DNA from: Fagopyrum homotropicum
Taxonomy: Eukaryota > Streptophyta > Magnoliopsida > Caryophyllales > Polygonaceae
Direction: 5' to 3'
NCBI GenBank assembly: GCA_033239125.1
Contig: BSWB01000008.1
Span: 9,516,001-9,580,000, forward strand
Length of the DNA stretch: 64,000 nucleotides
The position numbers and the translations under genes are program-made. Positions 35,641-45,818 of this stretch are shown here, in pieces. The number at the start of each line of letters is the position of its first letter. Position 1 is the first letter of the stretch. Under the pieces are notes generated by a model. The model saw only the letters and a list, made by a program, of their open reading frames with translations. It was not told the origin of the DNA and ran no database searches.

Positions 35641-37121
35641 TCAATCCTCTGTCGGCGGTGGAGGTGGTGGATAGGGATACATCGGTGCGCTAGGATCGTA
35701 GAAGTGGCCGAACTGGTGGTAGTACAAGTCTCTCATCTGGCCGTCATAGGATGAATGCCTAGCGTCCGTCTCCTCCCTGTAATTCCTGAACTGAGTGTTC
35801 AGGGTCTCGTAGTCGGTGTGGAGAGCATGATAGTCGGTGCTGAGGCTCTGGAAGCTAGAGACTAGCTCCCTAAAGTGGCGGGGAGGGCGACGTCCTCGTC
35901 CTCCTGGAGCACGTGCAAATGAGCGGCGAGGTGGCTGCATGTCATCCTCCGTCTCCTCATCGCCTCTACTAGTCCTGCTAGGTCCTGCACCATGAGTGTC
36001 GGTGTCCATGGCATCCGTAGCATGACCTCTATGGGTGTCACTCTCAATCTCGAGCATGGTCCCCTGGTCTCTATCCTCATCCTCCTCCTCGGAGTCACCT
36101 GCATCATCATCATAATAAGTAGGAAGAGAGAGCTCCTCAAGCATCGACTCGAACGTCTCCTTCCAGTTTCTCTTGTTCCGAATAGTGTATTCGGACTTCC
36201 ATATAATCTCGGATGGCTTCTTCTTCGGATCCCTGTGCCATGGCATGGGCACATGAAGTGTTCCTCTCCCTCGAGGAATCAAGACCTGTCGAACAACCAA
36301 CCGCTGGGAGCCTAATGGAAGGGCACTCTCAGCTAGAGTGCATCCGGAGAAGTCCAATCCCATGGTCTTAGCCACATGAGTGACAAGACCTCCTGCACAA
36401 ATATCGCCCTTAGCTTTGTTGGCTATCTTTCCTAGATAGTCGGCAAGCATGGTGGCAATGTTGGGAGTGGTGGTGGATGTCATGCAGTATAGAATGAAAA
36501 GCTCATCAGCCTTGAGCTTCTGTGGAGTCTCTGTCCGTGCAAATAAGCTCTCACTGAGAATCCTATGCACTACCTTGAAGGAGAGGTTGTACATACTAGT
36601 TTCCTTGGAATTTCCGGGTTGCCACTTGTCTCCACCATATTCACCCACTGAAATAGCCTCCCAAAGTCACTAGCGCTGACACCTCTAGCAAATGTTCCTG
36701 CATCTGAATAGGAGAAGCCAAACAAGTCTCCAAAAGTATCAATGGACATAGTATGGTTTTGGCTCATAAGGCGGAAGGTGACTATCCTTTCCCTAGGATC
36801 ATGCTCAAATGTACTAAGGAATTCTAGGGTGATCTCGGTATAAGCATCTTCCCTAATCGTAGCAAACTGGGTCAGTCCAGCCCTGTCAAGCATCATGTCA
36901 ACATCCTCTCGAACAAACAATGAATCTAAGTCATCTAGCACTATGTAGCGAGGAGGGGTGAATGGGCGATCTACGATACGTTCATAACGTTTCTTGTGCT
37001 TGGATAGGGGAGGGGGAAGCTTAGGGATGTTTTGAGATGGTGGTGGAGGTGGGGGAGGGGCTTTGGAAGAAGATCCCTTCTTCTTCCCCGTGTTTCTAGT
37101 TACTCTCTTAACAAGATCCAT
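35641..37121 (-). pseudogene. Element 1 ORF3 (ATHILA ORF1-type protein), one frameshift
   Basis: The first frame starts at the ATG at 37121 (MDLVKRVTRNTG, then a run of Pro) and stays in homology to RLFQWV (about 36650). The second frame takes over there (GEYGGDKWQPG) and runs to the stop at 35641. Together they correspond to the intact 466-aa ORF3 of element 2, with shared segments such as LFARTETPQK / LLARTETPQK and GDIC(A/C)GG(L/I)VTH. Layout: basic Pro-rich N-terminus, conserved globular part, acidic Asp/Glu-rich linker, coiled-coil-like segment, Tyr/Pro tail (YPYPPPPPPTED). I see no signal peptide or membrane segment, so an envelope-like role is not supported. Location: env position between pol and the 3' LTR. 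Confidence 0.85.
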
Positions 37122-37129
37122 TCTGAGTC

Positions 37130-37900
37130 AAAAAAATCGGCCTGTTCTTGACAAAAATCGGACGATTTTTCTGGGCTGGGTCGATTTTTCTCTCGATTTC
37201 AACGATTCTCTCAATTCTGTAAAGTTCTGTTCAAGCAATCACCACATACAGTCTCCTATAATGATTCCTAAGCAGATTCCTCAATTAATTCCAGCAAACA
37301 AACACTCCCTAAGCAAACTTCAATTTGAATTAGAAACTTAGGTTTTTGGAAAGAAAAACCTGAATTCCTTATGGAGGAGTCGATTGCCGTGCTTGTTGTT
37401 GCTAGATCCTTGTTCCTTGTTGAAAATGCTTCAGTTTGGAGCCAAGAATCACTCAAAATGATGAAGGAATGAGGATTGTAGGTTGAGGGCGATTTTCGGC
37501 GTTCTTGAGAAGGGGGAAATCGAGAGTTGTAAGTTGTGGAATGAGGAAGATCGAGTGTTGAGTCTTTATATAGAGTCGAGGAATTGTGAAGAAAATCGGA
37601 CGATTTATAGGGTCGATTTAATCGTCGGGGCGATTTTTCTCTGGATCCAAAGAAAATCGGACGATTTAATTCGATGGGTCGATCTTCAGGTCGATTTTTC
37701 TTCCTGTTGTCAAAAATCGCCGTGCTCTGCTTCTGAATCGGACGATTTATTTTGGGTAACTCGATTTTTCTCTGAACACATAGGAAATCGAACGATTTAA
37801 TTGGGCAGGGCGATCTCCAGGTCGATTTTTCTTCCTGTTGTCAAAAATCGCCTTGCTCTGCTCTTGAATCGGACGATTTACTTAATGTATCTCGATTTCC
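37130..37900 (-). repeat. Spacer with palindromic tags and tandem units (element 1)
   Basis: Seven palindromes of the form (A/G)AATCG-NN-CGATTT: 37155-37168, 37593-37606, 37654-37667, 37735-37748, 37785-37798, 37866-37879, and a related one near 37620. The stretch around aggtcgatttttcttcctg and tgttgtcaaaaatcgcc is repeated with a period of about 130 bp (37688 and 37819). It separates pol from ORF3 and carries no protein. Confidence 0.85.
37562..37573 (-). promoter_or_regulatory. Candidate TATA box upstream of ORF3 (element 1)
   Basis: The minus strand reads CTATATAAAGAC, about 445 bp before the ORF3 start. Element 2 has TATAAAAAGG at 53891, 437 bp before its ORF3 start. Confidence 0.45.
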
Positions 37901-38103
37901 TTCCTTATTCTTCATGGATCTTGAAGATTTAACTGATTTGTGCTCCCTTTTTCCATGGATCTCTCGAGTTGAACCTAATTTCCTGCGATTAATGACACGA
38001 CAAACCAAGAGTGCATCGAAGAACAAATAAAAACGAAAATAAAGAAGCAAAACAATTAATCTACTCTAACTAAGTGATAAAAGGGTGAAAAACTATACTA
38101 TCA

Positions 38104-38127
38104 TGGGTTGCCTCCCAAGAAGCGCTT
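38104..38127 (-). other. Conserved hairpin just after the pol stop (element 1)
   Basis: On the minus strand: AAGCGCTTCT, then TGGG, loop AGGCAA, CCCA. The 24 bases are identical to element 2 at 53554-53577, 40 bases beyond the integrase stop. Confidence 0.75.
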
Positions 38128-38165
38128 AATTTATCGTCTTTAGCTAGACGGTGTATGGTATGTGT

Positions 38166-39335
38166 TCAATGGAGGAGGATAGGAGCTATCTCCTCGACCG
38201 GAGCTTCCGGTGTATATTTCTTCAACCGTTGGCCATTGACCTTGAAACTTCCGCTTTGTTCACCCCATACTTCAACTGCACCATGGGGGAAAACTCGTTT
38301 GATTAAATAAGGTCCTGTCCAACGGGATTTGAGCTTACCTGGAAATAGACGTAGCCTTGAGTTGAATAGGAGGACTTGGTCTCCCTCCTTCAAGTCTTTT
38401 GGAATGATGTGCTTATCATGCCAACGCTTTGTCCGTTCCTTGTATATCTTTGCGTTCTCATACGCATTTAGCCGGATCTCATCTAGCTCATTGATGTCTA
38501 AGAGCCGCTTCTCTCCGGCTTCTTTCATGTCAAAATTGAGCCACTTGATGGCCCAATAGGCTTTGTGCTCCAGCTCTACAGGAAGATGACAGGATTTACC
38601 ATAGACAAGGTTATAGGGAGTAGTACCTATTGGTGTCTTGAAGGCCGTCCTGTATGCCCATAGTGCATCGTCAAGCTTCATTGACCAATCTTTTCTTGTT
38701 TTAGAGACGGTTTTCTCTAAAATTCCCTTGATCTCTCTATTGGATATTTCGACTTGTCCGCTGGTTTGCGGATGGTAAGGTGTAGCTATCTTATGGGTCA
38801 CCCCATACTTAGCCAATAGAGTCTCAAATCGACGGGCCGTGAAATGCGTTCCTCCGTCACTAATGATGGTTCGGGGAATTCCGAACCTTGGGAAGATCGT
38901 TTTATTGAGGAACTTCACCACTACCATTGCATCATTAGTAGGAGAAGCGATTGCCTCTACCCACCTTGAGACATAGTCTACGGCAAGAAGTATATATTGG
39001 TTACCGCATGAAGATGGGAAAGGTCCCATAAAATCGATGCCCCATACGTCAAAGATCTCTACTTCTTGTATGTTGTTGAGAGGCATCTCATTCCTCCTGG
39101 ATATATTACCTGTCCTTTGACAAGCATCACAAGAAACAACAAACTTTTGCACATCTTTGAAAAGCGTAGGCCAATAGAAGCCGGAACGAAGTACCTTAGC
39201 ACAAGTCTTGTGGGAACTAGCATGTCCGCCACATGGTAGAGAATGGCAATGGCGGATGACACTGTCTATCTCATCTTCGGGGATGCATCTCCTGTAAATG
39301 GCATCGGGACCTCTTTTGAATAGAAGAGGTTCGTT
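38166..39335 (-). pseudogene. Element 1 integrase (end of pol)
   Basis: Same frame as the upstream pol but separated from it by two stops, TAA (39347-39345) and TAG (39338-39336), so it is not translated with it. Domains in order: zinc finger (HCHSLPCGGH ... CDACQRTG), catalytic core with Asp in WGIDFMGPF, Asp in IISDGGTHF and Glu in GQVEISNREIKG, and a C-terminal DNA-binding part (LRLFPGKLKSRWTGPY). All catalytic residues are kept. Integrase would insert the element cDNA, giving the 5-bp duplications seen here. Confidence 0.9.
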
Positions 39336-39344
39336 CTAATAGAA

Positions 39345-42083
39345 TTACCGGATGTCACTAAAGAATTTCTTCTTTTGAGCGTATGAAAGTCCGGGTGGGA
39401 TCTCCTGACAAACAAGGTAATTCACAATGTCAGCGAACCATGGATCATTACCTTTTGAGATGTGTTGAAGACACTCTTCAATCTCGTGTAGCTGCTCGTC
39501 AGGGAACGAGACGTCTATAGGAAGCTCGTCCGTCTCGCCGGTGGGTTGTGGGAGACGACTAAGATGATCAGCAACTGAGTTTTCCGATCCTTTCTTATCT
39601 CTAATCTCTAAATCGAACTCTTGTAAGAGTAGGATCCATCTTAGAAGCCTTGGCTTCGCATCCTTCTTCGTGAAGAGGTATCGGATTGCGAAATGGTCCG
39701 TATAGACTATCACCTTCGCACCTACAAGATAGGAACGAAATTTCTCAAAAGCGTATACTATGGCTAAAAGTTCCTTTTCCGTAGTTGCATAATTATATTG
39801 AGCCTCATCTAGCGTTTTGCTAGCGTAGTAGATGGCATGAGTGCGACCATCTTTCTTCTGTCCAAGAACTGCTCCTATGGCGACGTCGCTTGCGTCGCAC
39901 ATGACCTCGAATGGAAGAGTCCAATCGGGTGGTTGAATAATTGGTGCTGAAATCAAAGCTTCTTTGATCCTGCAAAAAGCATCTAGACAATCCTTCGAAA
40001 ATTCAAAAGTTGCGTCCTTCATCAAAAGATTAGTCAAGGGTTTTGAAATCTTAGAAAAATCTTTTATGAATCTCCTATAGAAGCCTGCATGTCCTAAGAA
40101 ACTTCTAATTCCTTTTACCGAAGAAGGGGGAGGTAACTTCTCAATGGTTTCTATTTTCGCTCTATCAACTTCTATTCCCCTTTGTGATACTAGATGACCT
40201 AACACAATCCCTTCGCTTACCATGAAATGACACTTTTCCCAGTTTAAGACTAAGTTAGTGTCCTCACATCTCTTAAGAACTAGTGAAAGGTTATAGAGAC
40301 AGTTATCAAAGGAAGAACCATATACCGAAAAATCGTCCATGAAGACTTCCATGATATTCTCTACATATTCGGAGAATATTGCCATCATACACCTTTGGAA
40401 GGTGGCTGGAGCGTTGCATAAGCCGAATGGCATTCTTCTATAAGCAAACGTACCCCATGGGCACGTAAAAGTCGTCTTCTCTTGATCATCCGGATGAATT
40501 GGAATCTGAAAGAAACCGCTATATCCATCTAGATAACAAAAGTAAGAATGTTGGGCTAACCTTTCCAACATTTGATCGATAAAAGGAAGGGGGAAGTGGT
40601 CCTTCCTTGTAGCCACGTTCAGTTTGCGGTAGTCGATACACATTTGCCACCCCGTAACTGTCCGTGTTGGGATAAGTTCGTTGTTCTTGTTGGCAACAAC
40701 GGTAATGCCTCCTTTCTTGGGTACTACTTGTACTGGACTCACCCATTTGCTATCAGAAATAGGGAAGATGATACCTGCATCAAGTAGCTTAAGGATTTCT
40801 TTCTTCACGACCTCTTTCATTGCCGGGTTTAACCGTCTTTGAGGTTGGCGTGAAGGTTTGTAATCCTCTTCCATTAAAATTTTGTGCATACATAGAGAAG
40901 GCTTTATTCCTACTAAATCATCAATGGTGTAACCTAATGCTCTCCTATGTTGCTTCAAAACATGCATAAGTTTCTCTAATTCAGTTTCATTCAAATTCGC
41001 ATTGACAATGACCGGATATGTGGAATTAGTGCCAAGAAATGCGTACCTTAAATGCGTGGGAAGTGGCTTCAATTCTAACGACGGGGGTACCTTGATTGAT
41101 GATGAATCTTGGCCTTCGAATGTTGTAGGAGAGGCCTCTAGAGATGGGGGTACGGCATCATTAGATTCGAGTGTGGTTGCGGAGACGTTTGGAGAATCCA
41201 GAAAATTTCCCTCTGGATCGACCTCCCCTGAAATAAATCGGTCGATTTGAGGTACGATTTTTCTTTCTGTCGAAAAAGATCGGGTTGCCTCTTCATGAAT
41301 CGGTCGATTTAGTTCAGTCGGGTCGATTTTTGTTTTTGTTGTAAAAAATCGGATTGCCTTTTCATGAATCGGTCGATTTATTTCAGGCAGGTCGAGTTTC
41401 TTCATAGTTTCCGGAGTCCACTCTAGTTCTTCAATTCTTGCTCCTAGTTCTTCCTCCACATCATTTAATGCTTTCACATCCTCATTGCAGTCATGTTCCA
41501 CTCCTTCCTCCATGATGCTCATGCTAAGAACCTTTTGAAGAGGGTCTTTCATCAAGATCGAACTTACTACCTCTCTAGACTCTTCTTCATCAATAATTTC
41601 AAAAGCATCGTCTTTCAAGGCTGGCTCCTTGATTGAGGAAGAGAGTATGAATTCTATCTTTTCTTCACCAATATGGAAGGATAGCTGGCCGTTCTTGCAA
41701 TCTACCATGCATCCGGATGTGGCAAGGAATGGTCTCCCAAGAATGATGGGAACCGGATAATCTGCAGGTATGTCAAGAACGACAAAATCTATTGGGATGT
41801 AAAACTTACCGAGCTTTACCGGAATGTCTTCTAATATTCCCACCGGCTTAGTGGTGGAACGATCAGCCATGTAGAGTGTGATCTTCACCGGTCTAGGCTC
41901 TCCTAGACCAACTGCCTTGCATAGAGCGAGAGGTATGATACTCACACTCGCTCCAAGATCACAAAGCGCATCATAGGTAGCTTCTCCCAAAGTGATGGGT
42001 ATGCAAAAGGATCCTGGATCGTGGAGCTTGAGTGGCATGTTCTCCGTCATAGTCTTGATGAGTTCGGATGACTCCATACTCAT
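39345..42083 (-). CDS. Element 1 protease, reverse transcriptase and RNase H
   Basis: A 912-aa open frame. Protease: LCDLGASVSIIP, the Athila version of the Asp active site, followed by the ILGRPFLAT flap region. A linker of about 150 aa follows, encoded in part by three palindromic tags (41235-41248, 41297-41310, 41366-41379) that create the repeated peptide (E/L)NRPIHE. Then reverse transcriptase with VFMDDFSVYG (catalytic Asp pair) and the FRRMPFGLCNAP-like segment, and RNase H with EVMCDASDVAIG and YTDHFAIRYL. The frame is the same as gag (one TGA at 42095-42093 between them) and as the integrase beyond 39345. Catalytic motifs are intact. Confidence 0.92.
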   Translation of the reverse strand: MSMESSELIKTMTENMPLKLHDPGSFCIPITLGEATYDALCDLGASVSIIPLALCKAVGLGEPRPVKITLYMADRSTTKPVGILEDIPVKLGKFYIPIDFVVLDIPADYPVPIILGRPFLATSGCMVDCKNGQLSFHIGEEKIEFILSSSIKEPALKDDAFEIIDEEESREVVSSILMKDPLQKVLSMSIMEEGVEHDCNEDVKALNDVEEELGARIEELEWTPETMKKLDLPEINRPIHEKAIRFFTTKTKIDPTELNRPIHEEATRSFSTERKIVPQIDRFISGEVDPEGNFLDSPNVSATTLESNDAVPPSLEASPTTFEGQDSSSIKVPPSLELKPLPTHLRYAFLGTNSTYPVIVNANLNETELEKLMHVLKQHRRALGYTIDDLVGIKPSLCMHKILMEEDYKPSRQPQRRLNPAMKEVVKKEILKLLDAGIIFPISDSKWVSPVQVVPKKGGITVVANKNNELIPTRTVTGWQMCIDYRKLNVATRKDHFPLPFIDQMLERLAQHSYFCYLDGYSGFFQIPIHPDDQEKTTFTCPWGTFAYRRMPFGLCNAPATFQRCMMAIFSEYVENIMEVFMDDFSVYGSSFDNCLYNLSLVLKRCEDTNLVLNWEKCHFMVSEGIVLGHLVSQRGIEVDRAKIETIEKLPPPSSVKGIRSFLGHAGFYRRFIKDFSKISKPLTNLLMKDATFEFSKDCLDAFCRIKEALISAPIIQPPDWTLPFEVMCDASDVAIGAVLGQKKDGRTHAIYYASKTLDEAQYNYATTEKELLAIVYAFEKFRSYLVGAKVIVYTDHFAIRYLFTKKDAKPRLLRWILLLQEFDLEIRDKKGSENSVADHLSRLPQPTGETDELPIDVSFPDEQLHEIEECLQHISKGNDPWFADIVNYLVCQEIPPGLSYAQKKKFFSDIR

Positions 42084-42092
42084 CTTGACTTC

Positions 42093-44057
42093 TCATATAT
42101 CTTCCAATTTCCTCTTGTTAGAGAGGATCTCCTTGAGGAATTTCCCGTAAGCTGGCATACCTAAAATTGCATCCATAAAAGGTATGTTGATATGTAGCTT
42201 ACTCATAAGTTCAACAAACTTACCAAAATATTTATCTAGGCGTGCACGCGCTCTAGATTGAGGAAAAGGTAGAGGTGGTTTGAAAGCGGGAGGAGGAACA
42301 TAGACTTCTTCCTTCTCTTTTGCCTCTCCTTCTTTTGCGGTGGTATCAACTACTTTAGGTTGAGGATCATTAGTCGTTTTGCCACTCCTAGTAGTTATTG
42401 CCATAACCCTTCCCTTTGGGTTATCTTCCGTCTTTCCGGGAAGCTTCCCTTGATCTCTTGGAACTTCTCCGGCTTTGTTGAATACTTGGTTTTCTAAAGC
42501 TTTGTGAGCTTTGTCAACCGAAGTTATATAACTCTCTAGCCCTTGTAGCTTGCCTAGGATCGTCTCTAGCATGGGATCGGGTTTGCTTGATCCGCTTGAT
42601 TGTCCCTGGCTTGTTAAAGGAGTAGAAGAAGATGGAGGTGTTAGAGCCTTTTCAGCATGAGAGTAAGGATTACCTGGACTTTGCTGATTTGACCTCCAAT
42701 TGTTGTTATTTGAGTTCCTATTGTTGTTGTTGTTCCAATTGGAGTTTCGGTTGTTATTGTTGTTGTTACTCCAATTGGAATTCCTATTGTCATTCCTTTG
42801 ATTGTTGTCTCTTCCCATGTAGTTGGCTTCTTGATCCTTAGTCTTTTGAAGACTTGTTTTGAGTACTTCCCTCAATTCTTTGATGTCATCTTTGAGGGAG
42901 AATATTTGTGTTTGAGTAGCTTGGTTCAACTTGGCTCCCGAATCGCCTTGATTCCGGCTATTTGAATCCACCTTCCGGTGGGAATGCTTCTCAATCACTT
43001 GGGCTTGCTTCTCAATGAAGTCCCAAGCATCATCCTCCCTCATATCCATGAATGTGCCACAAGAGAGAGATTGAAGATTGAATTGTGTCTCCACATCCAA
43101 TCCTTTGTAGTAGATCTCCAACAATTCCAGCTTGGAAATGCCATGGTATGGGCAATCCAACAAGAGATCTTGAAACCTTTCCCAAGATTGAAACAAGCTT
43201 TCATTAGGTTTCATAGAAAAAGCATTTATTTTACCTCTTAATTCCGCCGTTTTGGATGGCGGAAAGAACTTGGTGAGGAATTCCGAAGATAATTCCTCCC
43301 ATGTAGCTAGCTTTGCAGCTGGAAGTGTTTGGTACCAAGCTAGAGCCTTGTCCTTCAAAGAAAAGAAGAACGGTTTGATCTTGTAATTGCTTGTAGTAGC
43401 CTTCTTCGGCTTCATAGTCTCCATGAGAATCTCAAAATTCTGCAAGTGTTGGTGTGGAGATTCAGTACTTGCTCCGCCATATTGACTTTGGCGAACCATG
43501 GTGATGACTTGTGGTGAGAAGCTAAACTCTTGAATGTCTTCAGCTCCGAAATCCACACCTAGACGGCGTGGTTGCTGAATTGGATCCATCCGTTGCCCTA
43601 AAGTTCGGGGTCTATCATCGTTATTAACAGCTCGCACGTTCCTAGTTGGGATGCGAGGAACAACCCTTGGTGTTGGGGTGTTTCGAATAGGACGAAGTGA
43701 TGGATCAATCTCTTCAAGTTCCGGCATGTCCGGATCAATCTCTTCATCATCGGATGAGTCATTTCGAATGGATTTAGTTGGTGTCTTGACTTTCTTCTTC
43801 TTCCTGGATTCGTTCAACTCCAACTTCATGTCCAACATCATAGCTCTTAGTTCATCAATCTGAAATTGATGACTTATTTCAGCTTCTTTTCGTGCTTTCT
43901 CACTCAACTGGAGTTGGCGTTGAGCTTCGTTCAGTTCAGCCTGGTAGTTTCTCTCATCGTTTTCAGCCATTTTCTTCTCCTTCAACTTTCTTCTCAAAGT
44001 TCTCTCCAATTCGGGATCGAAAGGAACTAGATCTTTAGTGGATCTAGTCTTTCGCAT
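42093..44057 (-). CDS. Element 1 gag
   Basis: About 654 aa from the ATG at 44057 (MRKTRSTKD). The retrotransposon gag domain is centred on SPHQHLQNFEILMETMKPK, LAWYQTLPAAKLATWEEL and FFPPSKTAELRGKINAF. An Asn-rich tract (GRDNNQRNDNRNSNWSNN and on, near 42690-42800) takes the place of a zinc knuckle. The C-terminus (MPAYGKFLKEILSNKRKLED) borders the protease. It ends at a TGA, whereas element 2 reads through the same position without a stop. Confidence 0.92.
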   Translation of the reverse strand: MRKTRSTKDLVPFDPELERTLRRKLKEKKMAENDERNYQAELNEAQRQLQLSEKARKEAEISHQFQIDELRAMMLDMKLELNESRKKKKVKTPTKSIRNDSSDDEEIDPDMPELEEIDPSLRPIRNTPTPRVVPRIPTRNVRAVNNDDRPRTLGQRMDPIQQPRRLGVDFGAEDIQEFSFSPQVITMVRQSQYGGASTESPHQHLQNFEILMETMKPKKATTSNYKIKPFFFSLKDKALAWYQTLPAAKLATWEELSSEFLTKFFPPSKTAELRGKINAFSMKPNESLFQSWERFQDLLLDCPYHGISKLELLEIYYKGLDVETQFNLQSLSCGTFMDMREDDAWDFIEKQAQVIEKHSHRKVDSNSRNQGDSGAKLNQATQTQIFSLKDDIKELREVLKTSLQKTKDQEANYMGRDNNQRNDNRNSNWSNNNNNNRNSNWNNNNNRNSNNNNWRSNQQSPGNPYSHAEKALTPPSSSTPLTSQGQSSGSSKPDPMLETILGKLQGLESYITSVDKAHKALENQVFNKAGEVPRDQGKLPGKTEDNPKGRVMAITTRSGKTTNDPQPKVVDTTAKEGEAKEKEEVYVPPPAFKPPLPFPQSRARARLDKYFGKFVELMSKLHINIPFMDAILGMPAYGKFLKEILSNKRKLEDI

Positions 44058-44160
44058 ATACCTAAAGAACCTGCAAAGATCACTCAAGTAGACAAATCAA
44101 ATCACAAGAGCAAGAGCTCTCAAGCTAGACAACCGAAAACCGAATTTGGTCTAGACCAAA

Positions 44161-44178
44161 TCCCCGGCAACGGCGCCA
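44161..44178 (-). other. Element 1 primer binding site, tRNA-Asp type
   Basis: The minus strand reads TGGCGCCGTTGCCGGGGA, six bases after the LTR end. It is complementary to the 3' end of plant tRNA-Asp, as in Athila elements. Confidence 0.92.
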
Positions 44179-44184
44179 AAAACT

Positions 44185-45818
44185 TGTTCGCCCAAAAGGT
44201 GTGTGCGTCAAAGTCTTAAATTTATATCTAGAACTCAAGACAAAGCGAACCCGCAGTGTACGGATCAGCTGTAGTAAGGTAAGAATTCCAGAGTCGAACT
44301 CAGGGATTTGGTGAGAATAAATCCAATTTCAATTATCTAGCGAAAAGTGCGAAAAGCTTTTGTGATCAAATAAGAGTGAAATGATTCCAAGGATTCAAGT
44401 ATCCGATTTCGGCTTTCGATTCAAGACACTTCTATAGATATAGGACAGAGTTTATATTGCCAAGATTAAATGTTCAAGGGTAGGATTCGTACGGTGAAGT
44501 TCCGAAGCCTATATGACTAATCTAAAGGTTCTCTCTATAAGGGTTGTTGAGGCTGCAATATAGAAAGATCTAGAGACAAGAATTATATTCAAACTAACTA
44601 TCTAAAACTCCAGGATATGACTCTCCAAAGTAAAGATAGAAAGCACACTTAAAATCTTAATAAAGGATGTTGAGTCTCTTTATTACCCAAATCTTGAAAT
44701 CTTAATCTAATAAACGTAGAATCAGGTTTGAAGTGTCTTCATACATTCAATTAGAGGGTAAAAAGGTTAATCAAGGTTGGGATTTAGGCAAGGATTAGTT
44801 TTGGTTAAAGATTGATTCAATTAAAGTTCGTCAGAAGAATAAATCGCCCTGTTCATAAGAAAATCGGTCGATTTTCCCCAAGAACAGCCCGATTTTCCTG
44901 TTTATCGCAAAACTAAAATCTAAACTCTCAGGGTCCTAATGTTTGAATGAGTTCAGTCTATCATCATCTAAGCCTTAATCATCAACTATTCTCCCCAGAA
45001 TCACAAAGGTTTTAGCCAACCATTTTCAAAAACGAATCAAATTAATTATGGAGAAAAAGATCGCAAAGAAACCGAATCTTGAATAAAGAATTCCAATAAG
45101 CTTCAAATCTGTAAACGATTGTCAAAACGACTCAATGTATCTCCTAAACAACTCAAATTCGTGCTCAAAAACAACAAGTATTTCAATGAACAAAGAGATC
45201 TCACAACTAGAATCAAGATTAGCTTTCCGGCAAAAAGTCCTTCAATCTCCTTCCAAGAGTCTTCAATTCCTCTCCATCGTGTAAAGACTTCCCGCTGCGG
45301 CCTCCCCGTTTTCGTTCGTAGGGTTCTCTTCTATAGTTTCTTGCAAATGGGCCGTTTGGCAAAACTCTCCTCTAGCCCAAAATAATTAGGCTTTGTGTCG
45401 TCTTTTCATTTGGCTGAAAAACACAATAGATCGACCCAGGCGATTTATGCACAAAATCGTTCGAATTCTGGAGAGGAAAATCGTCCGATTTATATGTAAA
45501 TTGGCACGATTTTCTTCAACAGAAAGTGCTCTTCTCTTGGCTCGTATTCTATGCTTCTCCTTTGCAATTCCTTAGCTCTTTATGAACCCTTTAAGACTCC
45601 TTTAGCTTCCTTAACATCCTTAGATGCTCCTTGCTCCACTTTTGCTTCCAATTCCACTCCAATTACCTATAATTCATCAAAAACTCGTGTAGACCTCTAT
45701 TTCCGACAAATGATTCAATAGAACATAAAAGTCATACAAAATCTCTCTAAATGCAAGGTAAACTGAGACAATCTTCTGTAATATGCATGAATATGATGAT
45801 ACATAATTCATGTCATCA
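44185..45818 (-). repeat. Element 1 5' LTR (1634 bp)
   Basis: Same length as the LTR at 32695-34328, with about 11 substitutions by eye. Palindromic tags at 44861-44874 and 45478-45491 are unchanged between the two copies. Confidence 0.95.

Larger units (their letters stand above)
32695..45818 (-). mobile_element. Element 1: near-complete Athila-type Ty3/gypsy element
   Basis: 13,124 bp between perfect target duplications gtgct (32690-32694 and 45819-45823). Order on the minus strand: 5' LTR (45818-44185), tRNA-Asp primer site, gag, protease-RT-RNase H, integrase, repeat-rich spacer, ORF3, conserved noncoding block, polypurine tract, 3' LTR (34328-32695). Both LTRs are 1634 bp and differ at about 11 sites by eye (about 0.7 percent), so insertion is recent. 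It lies in the RNase H of element 3 in the same orientation. A stop between gag and pol, two stops before integrase and a frameshift in ORF3 make it defective. Confidence 0.95.

Noticed and set aside
35641..37121. ORF3 as an envelope gene, and element 1 as an endogenous retrovirus
   Set aside because: The position fits, but no signal peptide, cleavage site or transmembrane helix can be seen in any of the three copies.
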